From the NCBI RefSeq assembly GCF_001612885.1, contig NZ_BDBH01000012.1, positions 62,001 through 126,000 on the forward strand: a stretch of DNA of 64,000 nucleotides, read 5' to 3'. A program made the translations under genes and the position numbers. The DNA is from Nocardia harenae NBRC 108248 (GTDB lineage Bacteria; Actinomycetota; Actinomycetes; Mycobacteriales; Mycobacteriaceae). Under the pieces are notes generated by a model, which was not told where the DNA came from, ran no database searches, and saw only the letters and a list, made by a program, of their open reading frames with translations. Every line of letters begins with the position of its first letter. Position 1 is the stretch's first letter. Below, one piece after another: positions 23,476-31,958 of this stretch.

Positions 23476-24690
23476 TTGGGGTATGCCTTCGCGCGCGCGG
23501 ACGTCGCGTTCCTCGGCAGCGCGGCCGGGCGCGCGGCGCTGGCGGCGACGGCGGAGCTGCCGCTGACCGACGGGTCGTTGCTCGCCGATCTCGGCCGGGT
23601 CCGGCGCGCGCACGGCGCCGCCGCGGCGGCGCTGGTGGAGACGGTGCGGCTGCGTCGCCGCGCCGTGGTGAAGCTGGACGGTGCGGGGGAGTGGCTGCTC
23701 ACCGACGACGCGCTGCAGCAGGCGACGCCGAGCGCCGTGGCCCGGCACCGGGCCGCCCGGCTGGCCGGGCGCGAGGTGCACGACGTCACCTGCTCGATCG
23801 GCGGTGAGCTCGCCGCGCTGGCGCGCACGTGTACCGCCGTCATCGGTAGCGACGTGGACCCGGTGCGCCTCGCCATGGCGGCGCACAATCTCGCCGCAGT
23901 GCGTGCGGCGGGGCCGGACGCCGCTCGGCCGGAGCCGGGGCCGGTCGCGCTGGTCCGCGCGGACGCGCTGACTCCGTGCACCCGCGACACCGTGATCGTG
24001 GCCGACCCCGGACGCCGCGCGGGCGGCAGGCGCACGCACGACCCGGCCGCGCTGCAACCACCCCTGCCCGACCTCCGCACCGCCTACGCGGGCCGCGACC
24101 TGGTGGTGAAATGCGCCCCCGGCCTCGACTTCGCCCGCCTCGACTGGCCCGGCGAGATCGAAGTGACCTCCCTGGACGGCGGCGTCCGCGAAGCCTGCCT
24201 CTGGTCCCCCGGGCTCGCCGAACCGAAGGTCACCCGCCGCGCCACCGTGCTCCGCACCGGCCAGCCGCCGAGCACCCTCACCGACGCCGACCCGGACGAT
24301 ATCCCCGAGCGCGAACCGGGCAGCTGGATCGTCGACCCCGACGGCGCGGTGGTCCGAGCCGGACTGGTCCGCCAGTACGCGGCCCGGCACGACCTCTGGC
24401 AACTGGACCCCAGGATCGCCTACCTGACCGGCGCCGCCGTCCCCCCCGGCATCCGCGGTTTCCGCATCCTGGACCGCTTCGAATTCCGGGAGAAACCCCT
24501 GCGCGCCGAGCTCCGCCGCAGGGACTGCGGCCCCCTGGAGATCCTGGTCCGCGGCGTCGACCTCGACCCGGACCGCCTGCGCCGCACCCTGGCCCCGACC
24601 GGCCGCACCCCCTACACCCTGGTGATCACCCGGATCGGCCGCGCCGCCGCGGTCTTCCTCTGTACCGCTACCCCTGCGACACCGGGGTGA
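23476..24690 (+). CDS. THUMP-like/class I methyltransferase domain protein
   Basis: The 404-residue frame begins with TTG directly after the preceding stop codon. It has a SAM-binding pattern, VHDVTCSIGGELAALARTC, then VIGSDVDPVRLAMAAHNLAAV and DTVIVADPGRRAGGRR (motif IV-like DPPR variant), and ends in a THUMP-like C-terminal domain. It resembles Rv3037c, the mycobacterial gene at this position, annotated as a methyltransferase of unknown target; RNA or cell-wall polysaccharide are both possible. The final 23 bp overlap the convergent lipoprotein gene. Confidence 0.78.
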   Translation: MGYAFARADVAFLGSAAGRAALAATAELPLTDGSLLADLGRVRRAHGAAAAALVETVRLRRRAVVKLDGAGEWLLTDDALQQATPSAVARHRAARLAGREVHDVTCSIGGELAALARTCTAVIGSDVDPVRLAMAAHNLAAVRAAGPDAARPEPGPVALVRADALTPCTRDTVIVADPGRRAGGRRTHDPAALQPPLPDLRTAYAGRDLVVKCAPGLDFARLDWPGEIEVTSLDGGVREACLWSPGLAEPKVTRRATVLRTGQPPSTLTDADPDDIPEREPGSWIVDPDGAVVRAGLVRQYAARHDLWQLDPRIAYLTGAAVPPGIRGFRILDRFEFREKPLRAELRRRDCGPLEILVRGVDLDPDRLRRTLAPTGRTPYTLVITRIGRAAAVFLCTATPATPG

Positions 24691-26011
24691 AGACGAACAG
24701 CTCGCCGATCCTGGTCGCCGTCACCACCTCGCCCTTCGGGCCGACGGCGGTGCCGGTCGTCGTTCCCTGCGCGTCGGGCAGCACGTCGGAGTCGACGGTC
24801 GCGCCGGTCTCGGTGTCGAAGGTGATGAGGGTGAGCCCGTCGCCGATCGCGGCCACCGTGTAGCCGGTGCCGCCCGCGGTCTGCACCGGGGTGCCGCGCA
24901 GCGCCAGATCCTTGCGCTCCCACACGGTTTCCACGGCGTCGCCGGTGTCGTGCAGGGCGAGCAGGTAGCCGTCGTCGCCGGCCGGGACGATGAGCCCGTC
25001 GGCATCGACGGAGAGCCCGCCGCGCGGGGTCCAGCCCAGCTCGTGCACCCAGCGGGTGCGGCCGTCGGCGGTGTCGAGGGCGAGCAGCCTGCCGCTGTTG
25101 TCGCCGACGTAGACGGTGCCGCCGTCGGCGGAGACGGTCGGCCCGGCGGCGGCGCCGTCGGTGAGCAGCTCGGCGCTCCACAGCCGCTCGATCCGGTCGC
25201 CGGTGTAGCGCAGCGCCACCAGCGCCGCGGCCGGGCGGCCCGGCTCCCACACCGTCGCGTAGATCCGCCCGGTGGCGCCGTCCACGGCGGCCTGGGTGGC
25301 GACCGCGCAGGTCGGGCCCCCGGTGGCGCAGTCGTCGAGCCCCTCCCCGGCGGCGGGCCAGGTGAGGCCGGGGGCGCGCAGGAAGTCGGGCTCGCCGAGC
25401 AGCTGCACGGTGGGCACCATGCGCTTGCCGGTCTGCCGCTCCAGCACGTCCACCTGCCCGGTCTGGGTGATCGAGAGGACATGGCCGTCGCCGGTGAACT
25501 GCATGGTCACCGGCACCCCGGCCACCGGGGTGCGCCAGCGCGGCTGGCCGAGGTAGTTGTCGGAGTTCACGCCGCTGTCGTCGCCGACGTAGACGTTGTT
25601 GGCCGAGTCGAGCAGCGTCGGCGCGGCGACGGCGTTCGGGCCGAGCTGGTTGCAGAAGCGTTTGCGGCCGCTCATCTGGAAGGAGAAGATCGCGCAGTTG
25701 GCGGTGCGGGTGGTGACGAACATCTGCCCCAGCGACCCCACCGTCACCGGCGCGGCCACCGGCCCGCCGAGCGGGCGCTGCCAGGCCGGGCCGAGCTCGC
25801 GCGAGCCCTCGACCGCGGTGGTGCCGCTGTTGCGGCCGTCGTTGTGCGCGGCCGTCCAGCCGAAGCCGGGGCCCTGCGTGATGTCGTCGACGTCGGTGCC
25901 GCAGGCGGTGAGCACGACCCCCGCCACCACCGCGGCGCCCAGCGCCACCGCGCGGGTACGCGAGGCGGGAGCCGCCCATCGGGACACCGAACGCGCACCG
26001 CCGCTTCGCAC
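24668..26011 (-). CDS. PQQ-like beta-propeller lipoprotein
   Basis: The 447-residue protein starts with a signal peptide ending in the lipobox VLTACGTD. The mature part is built of beta-propeller blades of the PQQ/BamB type: GTVYVGDNSGRLLALDTADGRTRW is a textbook blade and there are about seven. It would be anchored on the outer face of the membrane. It corresponds to Rv3035, next to the methylglucose polysaccharide genes, and is divergent from the acyltransferase gene. Function is unknown; BamB-like scaffolding or sugar/quinone binding are possibilities. Confidence 0.83.
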   Translation of the reverse strand: MRSGGARSVSRWAAPASRTRAVALGAAVVAGVVLTACGTDVDDITQGPGFGWTAAHNDGRNSGTTAVEGSRELGPAWQRPLGGPVAAPVTVGSLGQMFVTTRTANCAIFSFQMSGRKRFCNQLGPNAVAAPTLLDSANNVYVGDDSGVNSDNYLGQPRWRTPVAGVPVTMQFTGDGHVLSITQTGQVDVLERQTGKRMVPTVQLLGEPDFLRAPGLTWPAAGEGLDDCATGGPTCAVATQAAVDGATGRIYATVWEPGRPAAALVALRYTGDRIERLWSAELLTDGAAAGPTVSADGGTVYVGDNSGRLLALDTADGRTRWVHELGWTPRGGLSVDADGLIVPAGDDGYLLALHDTGDAVETVWERKDLALRGTPVQTAGGTGYTVAAIGDGLTLITFDTETGATVDSDVLPDAQGTTTGTAVGPKGEVVTATRIGELFVFTPVSQG

Positions 26012-26107
26012 CTGCTGCTCTCCCCTCTGGGTCGTTGCCGGCGCCGAGACCGGCCGAGGGCAAGACTAGTCTGTGGTATCCGAGGACCGATCGACGGAGG
26101 AGACTTC

Positions 26108-26860
26108 GTGACGAGCATGTGGGGTGCACCGCTGCACTCACGCTGGCGGGGGTCGCGGCGCCGCGACCCGAAACAGGCCAGGTTCCTGACCCTGGCCTCG
26201 CTGCGCTGGGTGCTCGCCAACCGGGCGTACACGCCCTGGTACCTGGTGCGCTACTACCGGCTGTTCAAGTTCAAGGCGGCCAATCCGCACATCGTGCTGC
26301 GCGGCATGGTGTTCCTGGGCAAGGGGGTGGAGATCCACGCGACCCCCGAGCTGGGCCGGCTGGAGATCGGCCGCTGGGTGCACATCGGCGACGGCAATGC
26401 CATCCGCTGCCACGAGGGCTCGCTGCGCATCGGCGACAAGGTGGTGTTCGGCAAGGACAACGTGGTCAACACGTATCTCGATATCGAGATCGGCGAGTCC
26501 ACCCTGGTCGCCGACTGGTGCTACATCACCGATTTCGACCACCGGATGGACGACATCACGCTGCCCATCAAGGACCAGGGCATCGTGAAGAGCCCGGTGC
26601 GGATCGGCCCGGACACCTGGATCGCCGCCAAGGTCACGGTGCTGCGCGAGACCAGGGTCGGCCGCGGCTGCGTGCTCGGCGCGCACGCGGTGGTGCGGGG
26701 CGACATCCCGGATTACAGCATCGCCGTCGGCGCCCCGGCCCGGGTGGTGAAGAACCGCAAGGTGGCCTGGGAGGCGGGCGCCGCCGAGCGGGAGAAGTAC
26801 CTGGCCGCGCTGGCCGATATCGAGCGCAAGAAGAGCGGGGTCGGCGGCGGCGCGGCATGA
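26108..26860 (+). CDS. Left-handed beta-helix acyltransferase (Rv3034c-like)
   Basis: The 250-residue protein has hexapeptide repeats from about residue 70 to 215 (VEIHATPELGRLEIGRWVHIG, IGDKVVFGKDNVVN, VRIGPDTWIAAKVTVLRETRVGRG) and the acetyltransferase catalytic histidine region ITDFDHRMDD. Such enzymes transfer acetyl or other acyl groups to sugars. In mycobacteria the homologue sits in the MGLP cluster and is thought to acylate this polysaccharide. The GTG at 26108 has GGAGGA seven bases upstream. Confidence 0.85.
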   Translation: MTSMWGAPLHSRWRGSRRRDPKQARFLTLASLRWVLANRAYTPWYLVRYYRLFKFKAANPHIVLRGMVFLGKGVEIHATPELGRLEIGRWVHIGDGNAIRCHEGSLRIGDKVVFGKDNVVNTYLDIEIGESTLVADWCYITDFDHRMDDITLPIKDQGIVKSPVRIGPDTWIAAKVTVLRETRVGRGCVLGAHAVVRGDIPDYSIAVGAPARVVKNRKVAWEAGAAEREKYLAALADIERKKSGVGGGAA

Positions 26861-27396
26861 CCGGATACGCCGCCCTGCTCCGCGGGATCATGCCGAGCAA
26901 CAAGAACATGGCCAACGACAAGCTGCGCGGCGTCGTTGAATCGCTCGGCTACACCAAGGTCGGCTCGGTGCTGGCCAGCGGCAATATCGTCTTCGATGCC
27001 GCGGAGACCGACGTCCCCGCGCTGGAGGACCGGATCCAGGGGGCGCTGCGCGAGCAGCTCGGCATCGCCGGCGGCACCATCATCCGGAGCCACGCCGAGC
27101 TGCGCGCCCTGCTCGACAGCGACCCCTTCGATGGCCGCAAGCACGAGCGCGGCAGCTACCTCATCGCCACCTTCTTCAAGCACGGCGCGACCACCGGCCT
27201 GCCCGCGAACGACGACCCCCGCGCCGAGGTGATCGGCTACGACGAGGCGGCCCGCGCCTTCCTCGCCGTGGTCGACAACAGCGATGCGGGCAAGACTCCC
27301 GACTTCATGTCCTGGCTGGAGAAGGCCTACGGCAAGGACATCACCACCCGCACCTGGCTCACGGTGCAGCGCATCGTGAAGAAGATGGAGGGCTGA
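26857..27396 (+). CDS. DUF1697 protein
   Basis: The 179-residue product begins GYAALLRGIMPSNKNMANDKLRGVVESLGY and contains VLASGNIVF, the typical DUF1697 opening (ALLRGINVG..K.M..L...L...G). It overlaps the acyltransferase stop by 4 bp (ATGA), so it is co-transcribed. DUF1697 has no established function. Nothing in the sequence links it directly to polysaccharide synthesis, and the gene is not part of the mycobacterial MGLP block as I remember it. Confidence 0.88.
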   Translation: MTGYAALLRGIMPSNKNMANDKLRGVVESLGYTKVGSVLASGNIVFDAAETDVPALEDRIQGALREQLGIAGGTIIRSHAELRALLDSDPFDGRKHERGSYLIATFFKHGATTGLPANDDPRAEVIGYDEAARAFLAVVDNSDAGKTPDFMSWLEKAYGKDITTRTWLTVQRIVKKMEG

Positions 27397-27426
27397 GTTA
27401 CTCCGGGTTACTCCGGGCTACTCCGG
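27397..27426. repeat. Three 10-bp tandem copies at the convergent gene ends
   Basis: GTTACTCCGG, GTTACTCCGG and GCTACTCCGG follow each other between the DUF1697 stop and the glycosyltransferase stop. The last copy includes the TAG stop of the glycosyltransferase. Confidence 0.85.
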
Positions 27427-28671
27427 GTCGCGCTCGGGCAGCGGCCGCTCGACGATGGACGGGCGGCCGAGCGGAATCCGCACCCGGCGCTTGGCCGCGG
27501 CGTAGACCTGCGCCGTCTCCGCGGCCACCATGTCCCAGGCGAAGTCGGCGGTGAGCCGCTCCCTGGCCGCGACGGCGCGGCTCTGCGCGGCGGCCGGGTC
27601 GTCCAGCACCGCGCGCACCGCCTCGACCAGGCCGTCCACGTCGGCGGGGTGGAAGGAGGCGCCGGTGACGCCGTCCAGCACCGCCTCGCCGAGCCCGCCC
27701 GCCGTGGAGGCGACGAGCGGGATGCCTGCCGCGGCGGCCTCCAGCGCCACGATGCCGAACGGCTCGTAGCGGCTCGGCAGCACGATCGCGTCGGCCCCGT
27801 GCAGCCAGCCGAGCAGCTCCTGGTGGCCGAGCTGCCCGGCGAAGGTCACCGCGCGCGCCACCCGGTGCACCCTGGCCCGCTCGCGCAGCCACTCGAACTG
27901 GGTGCCGATCCCGGCGACGGTGAGTGTGGTGCCCGGGTGCGCGCGGCGGATCCGGGGCAGCGCCGCGATGGCGTCCTGCACGCCCTTCTCGTACTCCAGC
28001 CGACCGACGTAGAGCAGCCGGGGCGGGCCCGTGCGCGGGGCGCGGGCACGGAACTGCCAGGCCGCCACATCGATGCCGTTGCGGATCACGGTGATCGGCG
28101 GCAGCTCCGGCCCGTACAGCCGCTCCACCTCGTCCTGCATCGAGCCGGAGCAGGTGATGAGCGCGTCCGAGTCGTTCGCCAGCCACCACTCCACCGAGTG
28201 CACCTGCTTGTTCACCCGGCCCGCCACCCAGCCGCTGTGCCTGCCCGCCTCGGTGGCGTGCAGCGTGCTCACCAGCGGCACGTCGTAGAACTCGGCCAGC
28301 GCGACGGCCGGGTGCGCCACCAGCCAGTCGTGCGCGTGCACCACGTCGGGCACCCAGCCCTCGCCGACGCCCGGCTTGTGCAGCGCGATCCCGGCGCGCA
28401 CCATGGCGTGCCCCATGGCCAGCGTCCAGGCCAGCATGTCCGCGCCGAAGTCGAAGCTCGGCGGGTCCTCCGCGACCGCGACCACGAGCACGCCCTCGGC
28501 GACGAAGGAGTGCGTGGGGTGGGTGCCCGCGTCGGTGCCGGTCGGACGGCGGGAGAGCACGACCACCTCGTGGCCGGCGGCGGCCAGCTCCACCGCCAGG
28601 TGATGCACATGCCTGCCGAGCCCGCCGACGACCACCGGCGGGTACTCCCACGACACCATCAAGATCTTCAT
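27418..28671 (-). CDS. GT4 glucosyltransferase of MGLP/glucan synthesis (Rv3032-like)
   Basis: The 417-residue enzyme starts KILMVSWEYPPVVVGGLGRHVHHLAVELA, the start of GT4 glycogen-synthase-like transferases and nearly identical to the mycobacterial protein. The donor site motif RYEPFGIVALEAAAAGIPLVAS is in the C-terminal domain. The mycobacterial enzyme elongates the alpha-1,4-glucan of methylglucose lipopolysaccharide and contributes to capsular glucan. It lies just downstream of the GH57 gene (10-bp gap), and the methyltransferase is upstream of that; one operon. Confidence 0.92.
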   Translation of the reverse strand: MKILMVSWEYPPVVVGGLGRHVHHLAVELAAAGHEVVVLSRRPTGTDAGTHPTHSFVAEGVLVVAVAEDPPSFDFGADMLAWTLAMGHAMVRAGIALHKPGVGEGWVPDVVHAHDWLVAHPAVALAEFYDVPLVSTLHATEAGRHSGWVAGRVNKQVHSVEWWLANDSDALITCSGSMQDEVERLYGPELPPITVIRNGIDVAAWQFRARAPRTGPPRLLYVGRLEYEKGVQDAIAALPRIRRAHPGTTLTVAGIGTQFEWLRERARVHRVARAVTFAGQLGHQELLGWLHGADAIVLPSRYEPFGIVALEAAAAGIPLVASTAGGLGEAVLDGVTGASFHPADVDGLVEAVRAVLDDPAAAQSRAVAARERLTADFAWDMVAAETAQVYAAAKRRVRIPLGRPSIVERPLPERDPE

Positions 28672-28681
28672 ATGCGTCCTT

Positions 28682-30193
28682 CTAGGCCCGGCCGGCCAGG
28701 CGTCGCGCGTCCAGAGCGGGGAAGAGCCCGTCGGCCGCGTTCCATCCTGCCGCCAATCGGTCCGCTTCAGCGAGCTGTCCCGCGGTGGCCGCCGCCGCGA
28801 TCTCCCGGACGGCGTGCGCGTGCCGGTGTGCCCGCTCCCGCGCGTACCCCGCCGCGGAGTCCTTGCTGACCATGAAGGCCCAGTCGCTGGAGACCGTGAG
28901 GATGGCCTCGCGCACCAGCTGGTCGGCGACCCGGTCGCGCAGCCCGTGCCCGCCGCGCCCGGCACGCACTTTCTCCAGCGTGTCAAGGGTGAGCCGGACC
29001 ACATCGGCATTCAGCTCCACCAGGTCCTGGACCTGGTCACCGGCCCAGACCCGCCAGTCCTTGCCCGACCCCCAGGAGGAGTCGGCGAGCTCCACCGGCG
29101 CCCCGACGTAGCCGTTCGCCCTGGCGTCGGCCAGCGTCCCGACGGTGATACCGGCCTCCGGCAGCGCGCGCAGCACCGCCGCGAGCCACTGCGGCCCCTC
29201 GTGCCACCAGTGTCCGAAAAGCTCGGTGTCGAAGGCGGCGACCACCAGCGCGGGGCGCCCGATCCGCGCGGATTCGGCGATCAGCCGCTCGCGGACGGTG
29301 GTCACGAAATCGCTGACATCGCGCTCGATGGCGGCGGCCGCGAGATCGGGGTCGTAGGGCGCCTTGTCCGGCCCGGCCACCGATTTGCCGGTGACCCGCG
29401 CGGGCTTCAGCCCTGTGCCGTGGTCGTAGTGGTGGAAGTCCCGGTAGGCGGCCTGCCCCGGGTAGCCGGACCGGGGCGACCAGACCCGATAGCTGACCGG
29501 CAGATCGCGCCCGAAGGCGAGCACCTCGGAGTCGAGCACCGGGCGGCCGAGGCTGCTGTCCCCGCGCAGGGCGGGGCCGTCGACCATGAAATGCGTCACA
29601 CCGGCGGCGGCGTAGCCCTGCTCCATACCGGGGGTGAAGCCGCACTCCGGCGCCCAGATCCCGGCCGGGCGGTGGCCCCAGCGGAGCTCGGCGTCGGCCA
29701 GCCCCCCGTCCAGCTGGAAGGCGCGCAGCCGGGGCTCGAGCAGCGGCTGGAACGGGTGCGCCAGCGGGCCGCCGAGCAGCTCCACCGTCCCGGCCTCGGC
29801 CAGCGCGCGCCAGAGCGGCGCCGCGCCGTGCCGCCAGCGGGTCTCGAAATCGGCGAGCGCGGCGGTGGCCAGCCGGTGCTCGTACCGGCCGAGCGCCGCC
29901 TTGCCCGCCAGCGCCGCCTCGTCGGCGCGCAGCTGCCAGTTGCCGAGCCAGTGGTGCATTCCCGCGAGGCAGTGCGGGTCGTCGAGCTGGGCCGCGAGCA
30001 CCGGCGTCACGCCCAGGCTGAGCAGGCTCGAACGGCCCTCCGCGGCAAGCTCTTCCAGTACCCGGAGCACCGGAATGTAGGAGGCGGCCCAGGATTGGTA
30101 GAGCCACTCCTCGCCCACCGGCCAGCGGCCGTGGTGCGCCAGCCAGGGCAGGTGCGAGTGCAACACCAGCGTGAATTGCCCGGGGACGGTCAC
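28682..30193 (-). CDS. GH57 glucan-branching enzyme (Rv3031-like)
   Basis: The 503-residue GH57 protein has the N-terminal motif LHSHLPW (H12, H14), nucleophile E183 in GIWAPECGF, and acid/base D322 in AFDTELFGHWW; a DUF1957-type helical C-terminus follows. In this cluster it is expected to branch the alpha-1,4-glucan backbone of MGLP. The start is the GTG at 30193, which overlaps the upstream methyltransferase stop by 4 bp (GTGA). A longer open frame to 30571 is only a continuation into that gene. Confidence 0.92.
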   Translation of the reverse strand: MTVPGQFTLVLHSHLPWLAHHGRWPVGEEWLYQSWAASYIPVLRVLEELAAEGRSSLLSLGVTPVLAAQLDDPHCLAGMHHWLGNWQLRADEAALAGKAALGRYEHRLATAALADFETRWRHGAAPLWRALAEAGTVELLGGPLAHPFQPLLEPRLRAFQLDGGLADAELRWGHRPAGIWAPECGFTPGMEQGYAAAGVTHFMVDGPALRGDSSLGRPVLDSEVLAFGRDLPVSYRVWSPRSGYPGQAAYRDFHHYDHGTGLKPARVTGKSVAGPDKAPYDPDLAAAAIERDVSDFVTTVRERLIAESARIGRPALVVAAFDTELFGHWWHEGPQWLAAVLRALPEAGITVGTLADARANGYVGAPVELADSSWGSGKDWRVWAGDQVQDLVELNADVVRLTLDTLEKVRAGRGGHGLRDRVADQLVREAILTVSSDWAFMVSKDSAAGYARERAHRHAHAVREIAAAATAGQLAEADRLAAGWNAADGLFPALDARRLAGRA

Positions 30194-30966
30194 GGTTTCA
30201 CCGCGATGGCGACCAGGTCGAGGCTGGCGTCGATATCGTCGGCGCGCAGCGCGAAGTCGTCGATGCCGACCGCGGCGACGTCGGCGGTCAGCGCCGCGGG
30301 CCAGGGCTCCCCGGCCAGCGCGCGCTCGATCTGCGCGTCGATGAAGGAGCCGCCGTGCTTGGCGTCCAGCGCTTTCAGCGCGGGGCCGTGGTGCACGCCG
30401 ATCAGCTCGGCCACCGTGAATCCCGCCTCGACCAGGAGTTCGGTCAGCTCGGCGGCGTTCAGCTCGCGGGTGTGGAACGGGTTGAGCGGGGTGTCGCGCC
30501 CCGGCGAGAAGGTGATCCGGTTCGGCGTGCTGATCAGCAGTTCGCCACCGGGCCGCAGCACCCGCAGGCACTCGCGCAGGAACTGCCCCTGATCCCAGAG
30601 GTGCTCGATGACCTGGAAGTTCACCACCACGTCGACCGAGGCGTCCGGCAGCGGCAGCGCGGCCAGATTGCCCTGCACCATCTCCACCCGCGGGTACCGC
30701 GCGCGGACGTGCGCCACCGCCGACTCGTCGTAGTCCACGCCGGTGACCCGGCGCGCCACCCCCGCGATCATGTCCGCGCCGTATCCCTCGCCGGACCCCG
30801 CCTCCAGCACCTCGCGGCCCGTACAGTGGCCGAGCAGCCGCGCGTAGACCACCTCGTGCCGGCGGAACCAGTAGTTCTCCTCCGCGATTCCCGGCACCGT
30901 GCGCTCGCCGGTGAGCGGCAGCGGCGCAGCGGCGTCCGATGCGGCAGGGATCACAGCTTCGCTCAT
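30190..30966 (-). CDS. SAM-dependent methyltransferase of the MGLP cluster (Rv3030-like)
   Basis: The 258-residue protein has motif I VLEAGSGEGYGADMIA, then VTGVDYDESAVAHVRARYP, VDVVVNFQVIEHLWDQ and VLRPGGELLISTPN. Placement ahead of the GH57 and GT4 genes matches the mycobacterial cluster, where it is predicted to add 6-O-methyl or related groups to glucose residues of MGLP. It is the first gene of the leftward operon and is divergent from etfB. Confidence 0.87.
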   Translation of the reverse strand: MSEAVIPAASDAAAPLPLTGERTVPGIAEENYWFRRHEVVYARLLGHCTGREVLEAGSGEGYGADMIAGVARRVTGVDYDESAVAHVRARYPRVEMVQGNLAALPLPDASVDVVVNFQVIEHLWDQGQFLRECLRVLRPGGELLISTPNRITFSPGRDTPLNPFHTRELNAAELTELLVEAGFTVAELIGVHHGPALKALDAKHGGSFIDAQIERALAGEPWPAALTADVAAVGIDDFALRADDIDASLDLVAIAVKP

Positions 30967-31010
30967 TGTTCCGACGTTACTGGCCGGGCATTCCAGAGGT
31001 ACGCTCGGAG

Positions 31011-31032
31011 TAAGTTACCCACGAGTAACTTA
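31011..31032. promoter_or_regulatory. Inverted repeat between the MGLP operon and etfBA
   Basis: TAAGTTAC and GTAACTTA are perfect 8-bp inverted arms around 6 bp. The 162-bp divergent gap contains this single strong palindrome, 45 bp from the methyltransferase start and 97 bp from the etfB start. The size fits a TetR/GntR-type dimer; no regulator gene is adjacent. Confidence 0.55.
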
Positions 31033-31128
31033 ACGTAGGGTAATCTCCTGGATCGAGCTATCAGAAGGACGTACGGCCGCCAGGCCGGCCGCCAACCCGT
31101 GCCCCCAGAAGGAGGTCGACGAAGACCG

Positions 31129-31914
31129 ATGCCGAACATCGTCGTACTCATCAAGCAGGTTCCCGACACCTGGTCCGAGCGCAAGCTCAGCGATGGTGAC
31201 TACACCCTCGACCGCGAGGCCGCCGACGCCGTCCTCGACGAGATCAACGAGCGCGCGGTCGAAGAGGCGCTGCTGATCAAGGAGGCGCAGGGCGGCGAGG
31301 TGACCGTGCTGACGGCCGGCCCGGACCGGGCCACCGAGGCCATCCGCAAGGCGCTCTCCATGGGCGCCGACAAGGCCATCCACATCAACGACCCGGCCAT
31401 CCACGGCTCGGACGCGGTGCAGACCTCGTACGTGCTCGCCGCGGCGCTCGGCCAGATCGAGGGCGTCGAGCTGGTCATCTCCGGCAACGAGGCCACGGAC
31501 GGCCGCATGGGCGCGATCCCGGCGATCATCGCCGAGTACCTGGGGCTGCCGCAGCTCACCCACCTCCGCAAGCTCACCGTGGACGGCGACAAGGTCACCG
31601 GCGAGCGGGAGACCGACGAGGGCGTGTTCAAGCTGGAGGCGAACCTGCCCGCCATCGTCAGCGTGAACGAGAAGATCAACGAGCCGCGCTTCCCCTCCTT
31701 CAAGGGCATCATGGCCGCGAAGAAGAAGGAAGTGCAGACCTTCACCCTCGCCGACCTGGGCGTCGAGGCGGACACCGTCGGGTTCGAGAACGCGGGCAGC
31801 AAGGTCACCGCCGCCACCCCGAAGCCGCCGCGCACCGCGGGCGAGAAGGTCACCGACGAGGGCGACGGCGGCACGAATATCGCCAAGTACCTGGTCGGCC
31901 AGAAGATCATCTGA
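31129..31914 (+). CDS. etfB: Electron transfer flavoprotein beta subunit
   Basis: The 261-residue protein opens PNIVVLIKQVPDTW and has the ETF-beta pattern VISGNEATDGRMGAIPAIIAEYLGLPQLT and LPAIVSVNEKINEPRFPSFKGIMAAKKK. With EtfA it accepts electrons from acyl-CoA dehydrogenases and passes them to ETF:quinone oxidoreductase. An AGGAGG lies 12 bases before the ATG, rather far. It corresponds to mycobacterial fixA. Confidence 0.95.
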   Translation: MPNIVVLIKQVPDTWSERKLSDGDYTLDREAADAVLDEINERAVEEALLIKEAQGGEVTVLTAGPDRATEAIRKALSMGADKAIHINDPAIHGSDAVQTSYVLAAALGQIEGVELVISGNEATDGRMGAIPAIIAEYLGLPQLTHLRKLTVDGDKVTGERETDEGVFKLEANLPAIVSVNEKINEPRFPSFKGIMAAKKKEVQTFTLADLGVEADTVGFENAGSKVTAATPKPPRTAGEKVTDEGDGGTNIAKYLVGQKII

Positions 31915-31958
31915 CCCGGGTCACCCGCCCCACACGGACTTTTCAGGAGAGAGAAGAC

